This document shows positions 48,133-60,932 of a stretch of DNA of 64,000 nt, piece by piece. The stretch spans positions 2,356,001 through 2,420,000 of the forward strand of contig JBBPFI010000002.1 in the NCBI GenBank assembly GCA_037974965.1, read 5' to 3'. The DNA is from Dacryopinax spathularia. Lineage: Eukaryota; Basidiomycota; Dacrymycetes; Dacrymycetales; Dacrymycetaceae. Below the pieces are notes generated by a model. It had not been told where the DNA came from. It searched no databases and was given only the letters and a program-made list of their open reading frames with translations. Both the position numbers and the translations under genes were made by a program. The stretch's first letter is position 1, and each line of letters begins with the position of its first letter.

Positions 48133-50229
48133 CTATTGAGCCCCCTCTCCATCTACACCCAAGATCTTCTTGAGCATCGCAGCTGCGGCTTGAGCATCTG
48201 CACGGCCCTGCGATTCCTTCATCACTTGGCCGACGAGACGGTTCAGGACCCGCAAGTTCCCCTTTCGCACCGAGTCGGCCTCTCGTTGCAAACGGCTGCT
48301 AACTGATTGGCAAATTTGCTCCAAACCTTCTACTCCAGTCGAACGCAGGTTCAGGCGATCAATCACCGTGGATAACGGTTCTGTCGTCGGTTCTTCAAGC
48401 AGGTGCCGAAGCAGGGTCTTGCCGGAAGTCGCTGCGCAAGGCATCAGCTGTAGTGCTTGTGCGTGTGCAAGGTTGGAACGAACCGGTCAGATCTCCTGCT
48501 TGAACGAGGTCAATGATCGTGCCCAGCTGTTCCGCCGGCAATCGTTTTGGCGAGAACGTTTCCTTGCGCCAAGCTAATGCTCCAACCAAGTCATTTGTTA
48601 TCCTGACTTTGTGTCAGCACTGCTAATTGGGATCAGCGCGACGTCCTTACCAGTTGGCGACCACCTTTGGATCTCGATTCTTCGCAATCGACTCGAAGTA
48701 GAAGAGCGCAGTGTTGATGCTCCATTCGCCGTCATAGGGTACGTCGGACCCTTCTTCCAGGCCCATAATCACGTTGATATCCCTGTCAGACAATTTATAG
48801 TATTCTGCCAAGCGCTTTCGTATCTCATTCGGCAGAGGTGGGATCGCTTTCTTCATTCTGCGGATATATTCCTAGGACAGGATCAGCAAGGTATGCAGAT
48901 GCTAGTCGAGCTGGACTGTTCATACAGGACTAATGATCAGAGGCGGAAGATTCGGATCGGGCATATAGCGATAATCAGGCGCATCCTCTTTGCTGCGGAG
49001 CGAGAAGGTCTCGGCGCGATCCTCATCAAATCCGCGCGTTTCTTGTGCGACCCATCCGCCAGATGAAAGCAGAGAGATATGTCGTCGGATCTCCGAGGCT
49101 GAGGCATTATGATGAGAGCCAGATCTCGACGCACACTTGTAGTCTCACTTATGGCAATTTGCAATCCCTTGATCGTATTAAGATTCTTGATCTCACACCT
49201 GGTACCGAAGGGTTCGCCGGGACGGTGGACAGACACATTGACATCGCATCGCAGCGAGCCCTACAAGGATTATCAGGAGTGATCATGCATGCTGAGCGGG
49301 GCGTTTGTCACCTCTTCCATGTTCCCTTTGCTTGCACCAATAGCTCTAAGAACGGAGCGCAGTTCTGTCACATATGCGCCTGCCTCTTCCGGACTCCTGT
49401 AAATAAATGAGTTCCAGGTAAACATGCCAACCAGCACAACGTTACCTCATGTCTGGCTCAGAGACAATCTCCATTAAGGGCACGCCTGCTCGGTTCAGGT
49501 CTATCAGAGTAACGCCCAGCTGATTTGTGGATTTTGCAGTGTCCTGCCAGATTTGATTCAGTGTTTCCTCGGGGAACTTACTGCAATTTTGATACCTGTT
49601 CCAGTTGTATCTGTTTGATTCGCACATTCCGTTCGTGCCTCCCCTTCTTGTCCGTATGGATGATAAATAGGTTTCCTCCGGTAGCAAGCGGGGCTACAAA
49701 GCATTCGTGAGACTGGATTGGGCAAGATGACGAGACCGCAACGTACAGTAGTGTTGGGTGATTTGATAACCAGCGGGTAAATCTGGGTAGAAATAATGTT
49801 TCCGATCGAAGGACGAGTGTTCATGCACTTGAGCTTTCAGTGCCAGAGCTGTTCTGGTACCGAGATCGACACATGCCTTGTTCAGCACCTAAGAAAGAAG
49901 AGACCCTGAGAACCCAGTAACGATCAAGCCAAAATCCCTCGTACTGGCAGGGTCCCAGGAAAAGCAGCATCGAACATCGATATAAAATAGTTCGGCGGAG
50001 CATAATCCATGTCACCGAGAGAGCTGGAGAATAGCTTTCGCCGTGTCCGAATCTGGGCGTGAACTTCGATGCCAATGACTGGCTGCCATCCCGGCCAGCG
50101 CTCATCAGAGAACTCGGTTGAATAGGGTCGGCTCTGGCTTCGTGACAAGCCAGTAAAGCTGCGAAGTGGTGCTCTTCGCAGCATTCTGAGAGACGATGCG
50201 GCTCCGAGATCTGCCCTGATCGGCCTCAT
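48133..50229 (-). CDS. PET112: Mitochondrial glutamyl-tRNA(Gln) amidotransferase subunit B (GatB/Pet112)
   Basis: Part of the GatFAB/GatCAB complex that converts Glu-tRNA(Gln) to Gln-tRNA(Gln) for mitochondrial translation. Starts [27 protein letters not shown], an Arg-rich presequence. The core [26 protein letters not shown], then [42 protein letters not shown] and [21 protein letters not shown] are hallmark GatB motifs, followed by [41 protein letters not shown], and the C-terminal tRNA-binding (YqeY-like) domain [14 protein letters not shown] ... [19 protein letters not shown]. Many short introns (9 or more) split it, and I have not fixed all the edges. Stop at 48133-48135, start at 50229. 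Divergent from UFD2 with a 185 bp gap. Confidence 0.93.
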
Positions 50230-50414
50230 AGAGGTTGTGTGTAGTCAATCAAAGCCATAAGCCTCGCCGCAGAAGTTAAAGAGAGAAGTTGATGGTGCAG
50301 GTTCAATGCGCGTCGGCGGAATGTACCCTCGCTTCCGACGCGTTCGTCCGGCGGTTGATATCGTGCGCGGCCTCGCCACCCTAGCATTCCCATCTCTAAG
50401 GTCCATCATCTACA
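50230..50414. promoter_or_regulatory. Short divergent promoter between GatB and UFD2 genes
   Basis: 185 bases separate the two start codons. Sequence at 50380-50414 (CATTCCCATCTCTAAGGTCC) is pyrimidine-rich, and no known motif is recognised. Confidence 0.4.
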
Positions 50415-53400
50415 ATGTCGAATCCCCTGCAAGACCCTCCGGCGCCTTCCAAGGAGGAACAGGACAAGGTAGGACTACATACGTACATCATGGTCGATGG
50501 TGCGGCTAACCTCGAGTGTAACAGATACGCTTGAAGCGTCTGGCGAAGCTGTCGTCAGCTCCGTCCTCCTCATCTCCATCACCTGCGCCCGGTGCATCAG
50601 GCAGCAATAATAATGGCTCGCTGCCTGTACAGTCACCAGTGCCGAGATCACAACCTACCCCGCCGGTGGTAAAGCCAACGCCCACGCCGTCCATACCTGC
50701 CAGCCGACCGAAAGCCACACCACCGCCTGCACCAGTGGCGTCCCCAACGCCGACCTCGAAACCCAAGCCGAAAGGACCAGAGAAGCTGAACCTTGAGGCA
50801 TGGGAATCAGAGACTATTGGCAACATACTAAATATCACTTTCGATGTAAGTCCCCAAGCCAGGAAGCTCACCCCTGATCTGACACCGTAACCAAAGGCGG
50901 AGGAAGCTCGACGGCAGAATTGGAATGTGGTCTGGTTGAAAGAGACTGCCAAGGAGATCGAGGAGGAGAATCCTTGTGCGTGCTTCTGCATGACTCCGTG
51001 GTTTCTGCTCCATTGATACTCATTGGCGTTCAGCTGGACCCAAGCCCCCTCGGTTGACCTTTGCGGACGCTGACCGCATCCTGACCGCAAGACTGTTTCT
51101 CGACCCTTCCGGCATGAGCGATGACGCGGACATGATAACTGTGCTCAACCACCTGCCGAAGGATCAGACGGTGTTCGAGTACCTGTTAGGTGCCTGGAAG
51201 CGGCTCAACTCCGCAAGAAGTGCTTTGTTGCGGAGGGTGAGTAACAAGGACTCTTACTGGTCCCCCGGTATTGACACACAGTCCAGAACTATGATCCAGC
51301 AGATGTGTCCAAAGCGCTGGAGATGCTCGAAGAGTTGAAGCGCCTCATTGTCTCCTATGCTGGTCTGAACCTACAAGATCCTCACGCCATGTTCCCGCAA
51401 CCGCAAGGGTAGGTCTTCCCTATTTGTGACAGTTATCAAGTCTGACTGGACTGCAGTAAACCCGTCGGCACAATTGAGCTTGTGCAACCGCTATTGCAAC
51501 TGAATGCTCTACCCCTTAACGCACCTCCGACCGCGCTCTCACCCGCAGAGCTAGAGGGTTTTATTACGGACTTGGCTAAGCGGTTTGAGGGTGACGGGCT
51601 TGAGGATACAATGGGACCAGTTGTGAAGGGTGTGATGAACATCCTGAAAGACTACCACTTCGAAATTCCGAACTTGATGGGCGAAGAATGGAGAAAGGCG
51701 ACAGCCGCGCTCGACGCACTCGTGGCAGTGAAGCCCATCGCAGCTATGGTACGCATTCTCTCTGCAGTGGTGGGAGACCTTGCCGAATGCGTCAACAGAT
51801 CCCAAGCCTGGACACCTGGGATCCACCACAGGCGCCACCGTACATCTGGGAGCTAGTGTCCCTACTTGGTCCCCTGCTACGTCTGAGTGCTTTCCCGCGG
51901 GAATGGGTACGGCCTCTCCGGATGACTCGCCATTGCCTGCTAATGCGTTGGTGTAGCCCAAGATCTACAAAGAGTTCTTCCCCGATCCCTTGAAAATGAC
52001 CCGCGACGCCGCAGACACAGCGAACGCGTCGCTAAGAAACACTTTACATACCCTGCACAGCAGCCTGTTCCATATATTCGACGTCATCGTTCGGGCTGGT
52101 CCGCAGCCTCGAGCGGGAACACTGTCGATGTTCTCACATGTGCTCAATATCAATTGGCGACGAGCGGGTTCTCGAGTTTGTGACTTTGTCCTGAGCATGG
52201 TCTCGCAACTGAATGTTTGCCGCAGGTGAGGCCCGAGACCGTTGCTTCAGATGGTCTTTTCGTGAACATCCAAGCGGTGCTGCACAAGTTCGCCGAACCC
52301 TTCATCGACGCCAACTATACCAAGGCAAGGTGATTACCTAATAATGCCTGCGACCTTCTGACGGTATAGCAGATCGACCGCATTGATCCCCTCTACTTCG
52401 CCAAGTCCAAGCTAGTCGACGTCAGCGACCAAACCAAACTGTTGGCATCCTCCGACGAGGCAAAAGAGATCTTTGAGAGATCTCTAGCGGGCGATTGTGA
52501 GTTTGTCCACCACTATAGCTCCGCCTTCTCTGACAGATTGTTCCTAGCCACAGCACCGAACTTCATTTCCGACATCTTCTTTCTCCTATCAGCGTACAAT
52601 CATTTGGGCTATATCCGCTGCCTTGGGTGGCATGGAGAACTGAACCGAGTTGCCGGTGACATCGAACGCGAACTTGAGCGGTTCAAGGCGGATACGCGGT
52701 GGCAGGGAGTAAGTATCGACTGTGTCCCAGCACGGCTGGTGCTGACTCGGTTCGGTCAGACACCAATGCAAGTTCAAGTACAGGCAATGATCGACAAGCA
52801 CCAGAAGGATCTCAACGAGCTCCAGTCCCAGATTCTGGCTTACCAAGTCCAACTCTTCGATCCGGCGATGGTCAATCAATTAATATCATATTCGTGCCTT
52901 GTCATGCAGTGGATAATACGACTCGTGGATCCCTTGAAGCAGCACCCTAGCACGCCCATCAAGTGAGTTCATCCGTGGACGACACTTGGTTGACGCTGAC
53001 GGCTTCCTAGGCTGCCTTTACCTGAGAAAGTGCCCGATGTCTTCAAGGTTCTTCCGGAATACTTGGTGGAGGACGTTGCCGACTTCTATACTGCCATCCT
53101 TCGGTCCGTGCATCCATTTCCATGCGTGGTCTTTAGCAAACCTTACGGGCCTCCAGTATGGTTCCACATCTTCTTGAGTTTGCTGGAAGACGGGAGATCC
53201 TCGTATTTGCGCTCACCTTCTTGTCCTCGCCGTGGTATATTCGAAACCCATACCTGAAGGAAAAACTGGTTGCTGTTCTCGCCTACGGCTCCATGAATCT
53301 TGGTGGCGGTAGACGCGGGCCTCTGGCTGATCTGGTGAATACTCATCCTATGGCCATGGAACATCTGATGCCGGCGTTGATGGCATACTATGTTGGTAAG

Positions 53401-54647
53401 TGGTATATATACTCTACATACCGAATACTGCTGAAGTGTCATCTAGATTGCGAGAATACTGGCACCCATACGCAATTCTACGATAAGTTCGAGATCCGCC
53501 GTAATATCACCATTGTCTTCAACGCAGTCTGGGACAACCCTGCGCACCGCGCTGCTCTCAAGAAGGAATCACAGTGCGTGTTGGCGAGGCCTCGTTCGCA
53601 GGGGATGAACTGACCGGGCCAATAGACACGAAGAGCGATTCACTCGCTTCATCAACCTCCTCAAGAATGACGTTACTTTCCTTCTCGATGAGTCTCTGGG
53701 CAAGCTGCGCTCCATTCAGGAACTGCAGATCGAAATGGCAGACCAAGCGGCATGGGCTGCCCAGCCTGAGGAAACGCGAAGAGACCGAGAAGCACTCTTG
53801 CGTCAGCTGGAAGGCTCCGCAACGAGCTACTTCTCCTTGGGTCGGTCGACCGTGGACCTGCTGAAGAAGTTCACCGCCGAAACGCCAAAAGCGTTCATGA
53901 TTCCGGAGATCGTCGATCGACTAGCGCTCATGCTCGATGACAATCTGGGAAAGATGGTAGGGCCACGGATGAGCGAACTCCGGGTGAAGGATCCCGAGCG
54001 ATATCGCTTCAAACCGAGGGAACTACTCAGCGACATCTTGACAATCTATTCCAACCTGAGCACGGAGCCGGAATTCATCCAGGCCGTTGCGAAGGATCTG
54101 GGCTACTACCGCAAAGAGTCCTTCGAGCATGCCTTGAACATCTGCAGAGGTAGGGCCTTGAAGACGGATGCTGAGATCGAGAAGCTCCGGCTATTCGTTA
54201 TCAAAGTCGAGGAAACTAAGGCCTTGCTCGAGGGCGACGAAGAAGAGCTCGGTGAGGTGCCAGACGAGTTCACAGGTGCGCTGCTCTATCCTCATCAGTT
54301 CCAGATTCCTCACCTTCTTCGTAGATCCACTTCTTGCCACTATCATGCGGGACCCAGTTATACTGCCTTCATCAAGGGCAGTCGTGGACCGATCCACCAT
54401 CAAAGCTCACTTGCTCTCCGACCCCACCGATCCTTTCAACCGCTCCAAACTCACAATAGAGGAGGTTATACCTGGTCAGTCTTCCCCACCATCTTCGAAA
54501 TGATCCCTGCTGACTGCATTGCCAGATACGGAGCTGAAAGCCAAGATCGACGCCTGGCTAGCATCGCGCAAGAACAAAGGCGAAGCACTTAGCAAGCCGC
54601 AAGACGATATCGTAAACATCGACAACGCGGGCGACGTAGTGATGTGA
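50415..54647 (+). CDS. UFD2: Ubiquitin conjugation factor E4 (Ufd2), U-box ligase
   Basis: Elongates ubiquitin chains on substrates, working with Cdc48. Starts [18 protein letters not shown] (exon 1 ends at 50468), and a Ser/Pro-rich N-terminus follows. The core is the large Ufd2 helical domain: [31 protein letters not shown]-like pieces, [102 protein letters not shown] and [38 protein letters not shown]-terminal U-box begins after the intron near 54280: [50 protein letters not shown]. More than ten short introns, with edges not all fixed. The family normally has 950-1100 aa, and this fits. Confidence 0.93.
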
Positions 54648-54822
54648 ACGTGCAGAATAGTTATCGATATCGATATCCATTGTACCTAAGCAATTAGACC
54701 AATCTGTATCATACCAATGACGATGGCTCCGAACACAGCCGGGAAGGGCAAGATATGCGTGACTAGTACTGGTACAAACTGCACGGCTACAGTAACATCC
54801 AAGAACTACTGAACGAGGCTAA
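54648..54822. other. Convergent gene-end gap (UFD2 and RRP6)
   Basis: 175 bases between two stop codons. Contains AT-rich TATCGATATCGATATCC-like repetition near 54662, likely 3' UTR and polyadenylation signals of both genes. Confidence 0.5.
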
Positions 54823-57692
54823 TTACTTGAAGATCATCGACCGACTGCCCGACTTCGGCTCGGTACGCGGCTTAGGAGGCTTCTTGAACGTATTCTGCTG
54901 CTGCTGCTTTTCTTGCTGAGCATTCGACCTCTGCCCACCCTTGCCCTTCTTCTGCCTCTTGGGCTTCTTACCGAACGTCGCAGGGTCGTCGTCCAATATG
55001 TTCGGCAGAGCAGCATAATCAAACCCGGCCTCTTCGCCCTCTAGAGCGGGTAGCCGGTCTTCGGCCATCTCATCTACCCCACCCGGTGCAGACGGGGCGC
55101 GCTTAGCAGCGGCAGCGGAAGAAGCGTTTTCGACGATCTCGTCCACCTGTAACTCCCGGTCGCGCTTGCGTTTCTTGTTCTTCTTCTGCCCCACCACCAC
55201 CACCGTCTCCCGATCATCCGCAGCATCCGGCTTGGTTTGCCTAGCAGACTTGGGCACAAAGGGCACCTCCGCCGTCGCAGCTGCCGACTCGGATCCCGGG
55301 GCAGTTCGTGAGGTGGAAGGTGGAGCGAGGGTGTGGATGGTAGGGGCGAGGAACAGACTGCTATGTATCTGCTTGACGGCAGTGAGGAAGTCTGTCTTTT
55401 CCTGGGGTTGTGCTTGACCGGGAAGGGAAGAGGGAAGGGTGCTCCCGAAGAGATTGCTGGACTGGGCTAGGAGCGTGGGGCTGGGCTGGTCGATGCTGGG
55501 GAGGAGGGCGGGTCCGAATAGTGACGAGGTGGGCGCTGCGAGGGAGTCTGTAAAAGTCAAATTAGAAAATTGTCAAAATGAGGATACATCGCTGACTTAC
55601 CACCCGCCGTGCCCCAGATATCCACACTAGGCAGCTCGCTCGCCTCGGCCTCCGCAGCCGTCTCATCAGGAACGTCCTCCATCTCCTCATCCACTCCAAG
55701 CAGCGCAAACCTATTCCGCGACCCCTCGCTCCTCCCCTTCGCGCCCTCAGCAGCCGCAGCCGCCTTAGCGCCGTCAACCTCCAACCTCCTCAACTCCTCC
55801 TCCCTCTCCCTCTCCCTCCTCTCCCTCTCCCTCTCCCTCTCTCCCTCCAACGTCCCCCTCACAAGCGCCGCCACCTCCTCCGCCTTCCCCAGCGCCAAAC
55901 AAGACCCCCCAGCCAAACACGCCATCACCCCCCTCCCGTCCCTCGGCAGCGTTTCCGCAAGCCCGAATAACTGGTGATTAGGGAGGACAAAGCGCAGGGA
56001 CTCGTCTTCCTCCCTTGCGACTCTGTCCCTCCATGCGTGCAACGCGCGGTACACGGCTTCCTTAGGGCCGAAGAAATGTTTGTTCCACCGCTGGGCGAGC
56101 TTGCGCCAGCCGGTCGGGCCGTCGCCGGAGGGGTCATAGTGCTCCGGAAGCCAGTACTGGAGAGCCGTCTCTTTGCTCATCTCGAACACTCTCTGTACGC
56201 CATTCATCCCCTCCCCCTCTCCCTCCCCCTGCCCTCGGCTCCCAGGACGATGGGAAAGCAGATCGTTCCGCATCCGATCATACACATACAGCAAGAAATG
56301 CGTGTCCGACCTCGCGTACTCCAGCATCTCTTTTGGCAACGGCCGGATCCTCCAGTCCGCGAGTTGGAAACGTTTGTCGGGTTTGTAGGAGGCGTAGTAT
56401 TCTAGCAGGAAGGAGAGGCTGTGTGCTGGGAAAGAGAGGACGTGCGAGGCTTGGTACGTGTCGAACAGGTTGAGGAGGTAGAGGTTGAGGTCTCGTTGGA
56501 GCCAGATGACGTCCATCTGGGCGCCGTGGAGGACCTGCTCGCGCACTACTGTCAGCGACTCCGGAGCTTGCAGTAAGGAGGCAGGCAGGCAGGAAGACGT
56601 ACTTTTACGATATTAGGATCAGCGAACACCTCATTCAACACCTCCAGCTCCTCCCGCAGCTTAAGCGTATCAACCACCCAATCCCCCTCCCTCGTACTAA
56701 CCTGCATAAGACACACAATCCCCCAATAACTCCGATAATCATGATGTTCCAAATCGACCGCCACCTCCCTCGCCCCCCTCAGCCTCTCAAGCATCCTCTC
56801 CAGCCCCTCGGTTGTATCAACCCACTCAAATGGGGTTTCGTCGAAGCTTTTCGGTTCCTGCGGAACACACGGCTGGAGAGAGGACGGGGGAGGGGAAGAG
56901 GTGAGGATCTCGTAGGCGTAGGGCTGGTCGGCGCGGTCTATATGCTCGGCGAAGAGGGCCAGGTCGGAGGAAGTGCTGGGTTTCCAGCCGAGAGGGACTT
57001 TGGCGTGCGGTTTGGTTTTGAGTTGCGGGGTCCAGTGGGGAGGGGGGAAGTTGTTCGGCGGGTGGGGGAACGTGAGTTGAGGTTTGGGGATGCGGGCATT
57101 GAGTATTTCGGGGGCTAGCTTTCCACTGGGCGTAATCAATGGTTGTTGCTGCTCGCACAAGTCAGCCGCCTGCTCTGTTCTCTTCGAGGAGAAGAGGGAG
57201 GGAGGGAGGGAGAGGACATACCCTCGTCGGATCCCGTTTCCTCATCACAGCGTCATTCACAACCACCTTCGTCTCCCTCCTCCTTCCCAACAGCTCATCG
57301 AGGGCAGTATCAGCCCGCTCAAGCAAAGAATCCGTAACGTCCACCACCTCCCCATACCTATCCTCCAGCTCCTCTTTATCCTTCCACAACTCCTTCCCCT
57401 TGCCCTTTCCATCTCCTTTCGCTTCTCTCCCCGATGGGGACGGGTCCGAAAATTGAATGAGCTGACCAGCGAGCGCTATGAGTCGATCGGCGCATCGGTC
57501 GACAGCGCGAGAGAACCGACGGTCAAGAGACCGGTGGAAGTCGATGTCTTCTGGTAGGCTTGCTGCTGCTCGGGAGGCGGAGGCGAGGGTGCGGAGGAGG
57601 AGGGGGTGATACGCTTGGAAGGATGTTTGGGGGGAGGGGATGGGCTCGGCTTCTTCTGATGATGATGATGAGGAGGAAGCTGAGGGGGACAT
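54823..57692 (-). CDS. RRP6: Exosome 3'-5' exoribonuclease Rrp6 (EXOSC10)
   Basis: DEDD-Y ribonuclease of the nuclear exosome, which processes rRNA and snRNA and degrades aberrant RNA. Reading from 57692: a PMC2NT-type N-terminus (SFQAYHPLLLRTLASASRAAASLP), then the nuclease: REVAVDLEHHDYRSYWGIVCLMQVST (DxE, near 56740), LHGAQMDVIWLQRDLNLYLLNLFDTYQAS (D), and YARSDTHFLLYVYD (YxxxD, near 56320), followed by an HRDC region (FVLPNHQLFGLAETLP). The C-terminus is low complexity, with a Glu/Arg-rich run (EREREREEELRRL), then DEEMEDVPDETAAEAEASELPSVDIWG, and a basic lasso-like tail (KKPKRQKKGKGG) that ends in SRSMIFK. All four catalytic acidic residues are visible. Introns are present at about 55560-55600, 56530-56600 and 57140-57230. 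Confidence 0.92.
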
Positions 57693-58300
57693 TGTGGGTA
57701 TATGCTAGCCGTGATGGCTAGAGAGGGGTGGTGTTAAGGCGCTTGTAGGAATGTAGGTAAGTGTGCAGCTTTGAAGTCAGTCACTCTTTGCGGGTTTTGC
57801 GGGTTGTTCAGGGTCTGAAGATCAAAGTCGGAGACGCGGAGAAATCCCAAATTTGTGCGCGCCTGTTTTTGGCCTCGGTCATGTTCAACTTCACAACGGA
57901 TTTCACCACAGACTGATCCAAATCCATCTTTCTCACCGCACCGCTGTAGCATCTATATATAGAGCGTAAATGACAAAACCCGCAACGTAAGCTGCAACAA
58001 GTGCCACGACCAGCTTCGTTCGGGATACTCTGTGAGAGGGGAGGTCACATGACTTTATTCCCGATCAATGGATCAAAGGTGGGTCCGATCGTGCAGGTTG
58101 AGAGCAAGAAAGATCGTGTCTATATCTGTCCAATATTCTACAATGTCGACATATATACCAAACCCCTCCTCCTCCACCAGTCCTCTCCCGACGGGGTGCT
58201 CCTCAGCCATACATACTTCCCACCCGTCACCTCCCGCTCTCCTACCTTTTGAAAACAAACTCAAATATACAGCGTGATAGACGTCTTTCGACTCAAAAGT
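57693..58300. other. Gap between RRP6 and the phosphate carrier gene
   Basis: RRP6 promoter (57700-57950) and the 3' region of the carrier (58260-58300). Short frames here have no coding texture. No RNA gene seen. Confidence 0.4.
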
Positions 58301-59743
58301 CTAGTGCCCACCAGCACTAGCAGGCGCCGCACTCCCCTCCTTATGTATCTCCACCCCCGGCGCACCTCCCAAACCATTCTTGATCCACCCATACAGCAAG
58401 AACTGCCCAGCCACAAGGCCGGCAGTCATGACCATCCTTGGCCCTAAGCCTGCGAAGAGACCGCGGGGACCGGCTTCGCGCGCTAGGGCGGCGAGACGGT
58501 ATAGCATGGGGCCTTTGGGGCCGTGGCCTTTGTTTATTTGGGAGAGGAGGGTGTCGGCGGGCTACAAGGCGAACGCATGTCAGCTCTTCAATCCACTACC
58601 ACCTCTCAAGCACCAAGGGGGCTGCCAATGGCACGAAGGAGATGTTTGGTTAAGGGGGGAAGGACGTACCTGAGAGAGGATGGCAGCCGCAAACCCAGCC
58701 GTAATACCCGACCCGAGCGAGATCCCAAACTTCGACGTCCCCGACAAATTCTTCCGCGTCTCTTCGGACATTTGACGATATATCAGCTCATGGCAGAACT
58801 CATTAACCGTGAACTGGCCAATAGCGTATGGGATTTGCCTAACCAAGCCTGGTTAAGGAAGATGTCCGAAAGAGAGGGAAAGGATGCGAGGGGACGGGAC
58901 GTACTTGCAGAGAATGGGGAGGAAACCGGCGTAGAGCGTGCTGATGCCGCCTTCGGCTGCGAGCTTTGTGAACCCGCTGACTAGGCCTGATGCGTATCCT
59001 CTCTCTGAGACGAGCCGAATGCGGGTCGCTTCCAGCGGGGTGAGGAGGATGTCGGCAAAGAACCTATCATTCGTTCAGCTTCTCATTCCGGCAGATCGAC
59101 GAGAGCAGAGCAGGGGAAAGGAGAGAAGAGCAGAGGAGGCGAGAGACGCACTCAGCAACACTCGACGCCCCCAAATAAATAGCCGTCCGATACTTGACCG
59201 CCTCATCCTGGCTCCCCACAGCCTGGACAAACTGTTTCTTCCAGAACTCGTACCCCGCAAACTTGGCGCCTCCCTGCACCAGGTAGCCCACCGCGGTGGG
59301 CCCGAAGCCCGTGAGGAGGGCGGACGGCCCTTCGGCTGCGATGATTTTGCGGCCGCCGGAGAGGAGGGACTGGCCTTTCATTGCGGGGTCGATTTGGATG
59401 CGGGTCTTGATTACGTCGATTGCTATTCGCCGTCCATCTCAGCCCCTTCCTTCCTAATCGTAACGGCGTGAAGAACATACGGGTCATAGCGCCATGCGTG
59501 ATCCTCCCCCCAAAATCAGCACTAACCCCCTCCAACCCTGCAAAGTAGAACTCACGTGCAACATAACGCCCCTACACCCCCTCCTCATCAGTCTCCACCC
59601 TTTCCAAGCGAAGGAGGAGAGGACGCACCAGCAGTAAAGAAGATCCCATAGTCCTTCAACGTGAAGTTTGGCGTTAGGGGAGGGGAAGAGGCAGAGGCGA
59701 GCTTCTCTTTGCCCTGCTGGGCTTGTTTGACTAGGCTGGACAT
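58301..59743 (-). CDS. Mitochondrial phosphate carrier (Mir1/PiC type)
   Basis: Inner-membrane carrier exchanging phosphate with OH-/H+. Starts MSSLVKQAQQGKEKLASASSPP at 59743. Six membrane helices in three repeats with PX[DE]XX[KR]-type signatures: ITHGAMT(P)IDVIKTRIQ (around 59425), then the middle repeat around 59020 (RIRLVSERGYA), and PADTLLSQINKGHG near 58550. Other hallmarks: LTGFGPTAVGYLVQGGAKFAGYEFWKK, SKFGISLGSGITAGFAAAILSQ and GPRGLFAGLGPRMVMTAGLVAGQFLLYGWIK. Five or more introns, with the second junction (about 59560) uncertain. The C-terminus has a short Pro/Ala tail (EIHKEGSAAPASAGGH). The family identification (phosphate rather than another substrate) rests on the GAKFAGYEF and QGGAKFAGYEFWKK motifs. 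Confidence 0.85.
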
Positions 59744-60205
59744 CGTTGTTGGTGGTGGTGGTGATTTGTTGGCGGACGCGTGCGGGGGTGGTCAGCTGCG
59801 GTGGGAGCGAGATGTATGCGCTTAGGTTGGGTCGAGCGAGCAACCAAATAGATCTGGTAGAACAACAAGCAGAGCAAGCTAGAGCAAAGTAGCTCGCAGG
59901 CAGGACGTCCCCCGAGCCTTCGAGATAGACGCTACCGGATGAGGATGGGCACGCTACTCTAATGCTGCTTACGCCCAACGGAACTCACCCTCCGTCCGCC
60001 CTCACCATTCGTGGGCGCGACGAGGGCCAGTGTGGGTTGTGACGTCAGGGGTCACTATAGAGAAAACCCTCCGGGCAAACCTGGGACCTTGACGGCTCGG
60101 TGGCGTTGTCGTTCGCGTGACGGTGTATACATTACGTGATCATTCGTAGGAAACTTAGCTACTTTATACACTATTGTGAAACGTTACGAGGCCGTTATCG
60201 GTTGT
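59744..60205. other. Composition-change zone upstream of the RPA-like region
   Basis: Contains the carrier promoter and then, from about 60060, a change in texture to CGTGA/TACGT-rich sequence. No gene is visible. This is where I would place the boundary of the accessory block. Confidence 0.4.
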
Positions 60206-60656
60206 CTACTTACGTTCGGGCTGCTTGCCCTTTCCACGAGCGCGTTCGTTCTGCTTTTCGCACACGACGAAGCGTTCCACAAGCATACGACGTCTGCGAA
60301 AGTCATCAGTGCGTGTTTTGAGTACGTTTCATGCGTACGTACTGGTCATCGCTGAGTTCGACGACAGGGCGTATCGAGGGCGAGCGAGTTATGGCCGGTG
60401 CGGACGGCTAAGTTCGTGTCAGTGTTCGTTCGTGGGTGCAGTCGTTACTTACCGTAGCAGGACGTGCAGTTGTGTTATCGGTAGTGGTACCCGAGCCGGA
60501 TGGGGTAGGAGGCGTTTCGGATGCGTTCGGGCGCGTAACGGAAGTTTCTGGGCCGTTGCTCGTGTGGCTTCGCAACGTCCTGGAACGTTTGGACTGAGTT
60601 GCCGGAGGCGTGTCATCTTCATCGCGGGTACGTTTATTGTTCTTTTTGGGCGGCAT
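60206..60656 (-). CDS. Small basic nuclear-type protein (118 aa)
   Basis: Minus-strand exons 60656-60453, 60407-60343 and 60293-60206 keep phase exactly to a stop at 60206-60208. Starts MPPKKNNKRTRDEDDTPP, a bipartite-like basic cluster followed by acidic residues. A Ser/Thr/Pro-rich middle (SGPETSVTRP, PSGSGTTTD) leads to RPVVELSDDQRRMLVERFVVCEKQNERARGKGKQPERK. Unrecognised family, divergent from the RPA-like gene at 60933. A longer upstream open frame (60634-60897, MADVTRRVMSRV...) is open but cannot be joined in phase by the splice sites I see, so I leave it out. Confidence 0.55.
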
Positions 60657-60932
60657 GTCGTTTATGACGAGTCTTTCTGTAGAGTGAGTCAGTTTCCAGT
60701 AGCATATATCCGTAAATCGTGCTTACCGTGTGCCGTTGAGGAGGAGGAGACGATGAAAGGACGATAGCAAACGATGCAAAACGATTATTGAAGGCACGAC
60801 GCGTTTGCCTCCGTACACGTGCAGCGTACTTTATCGTTCTGGAACGATTTGCTTCCGACCCGACGCGACTCATAACGCGTCGCGTCACGTCTGCCATTTT
60901 CTTTTATCGACCACGACGTACTACAGTTCAAG

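Noticed and set aside
60634-60897. Basic 87-codon frame (MADVTRRVMSRV...) as upstream exon of the small basic gene
   Set aside because: Visible splice sites (GTAAGC ... CTACAG) do not join it in phase to MPPKKNNK; may be a leader or an overlapping frame only.
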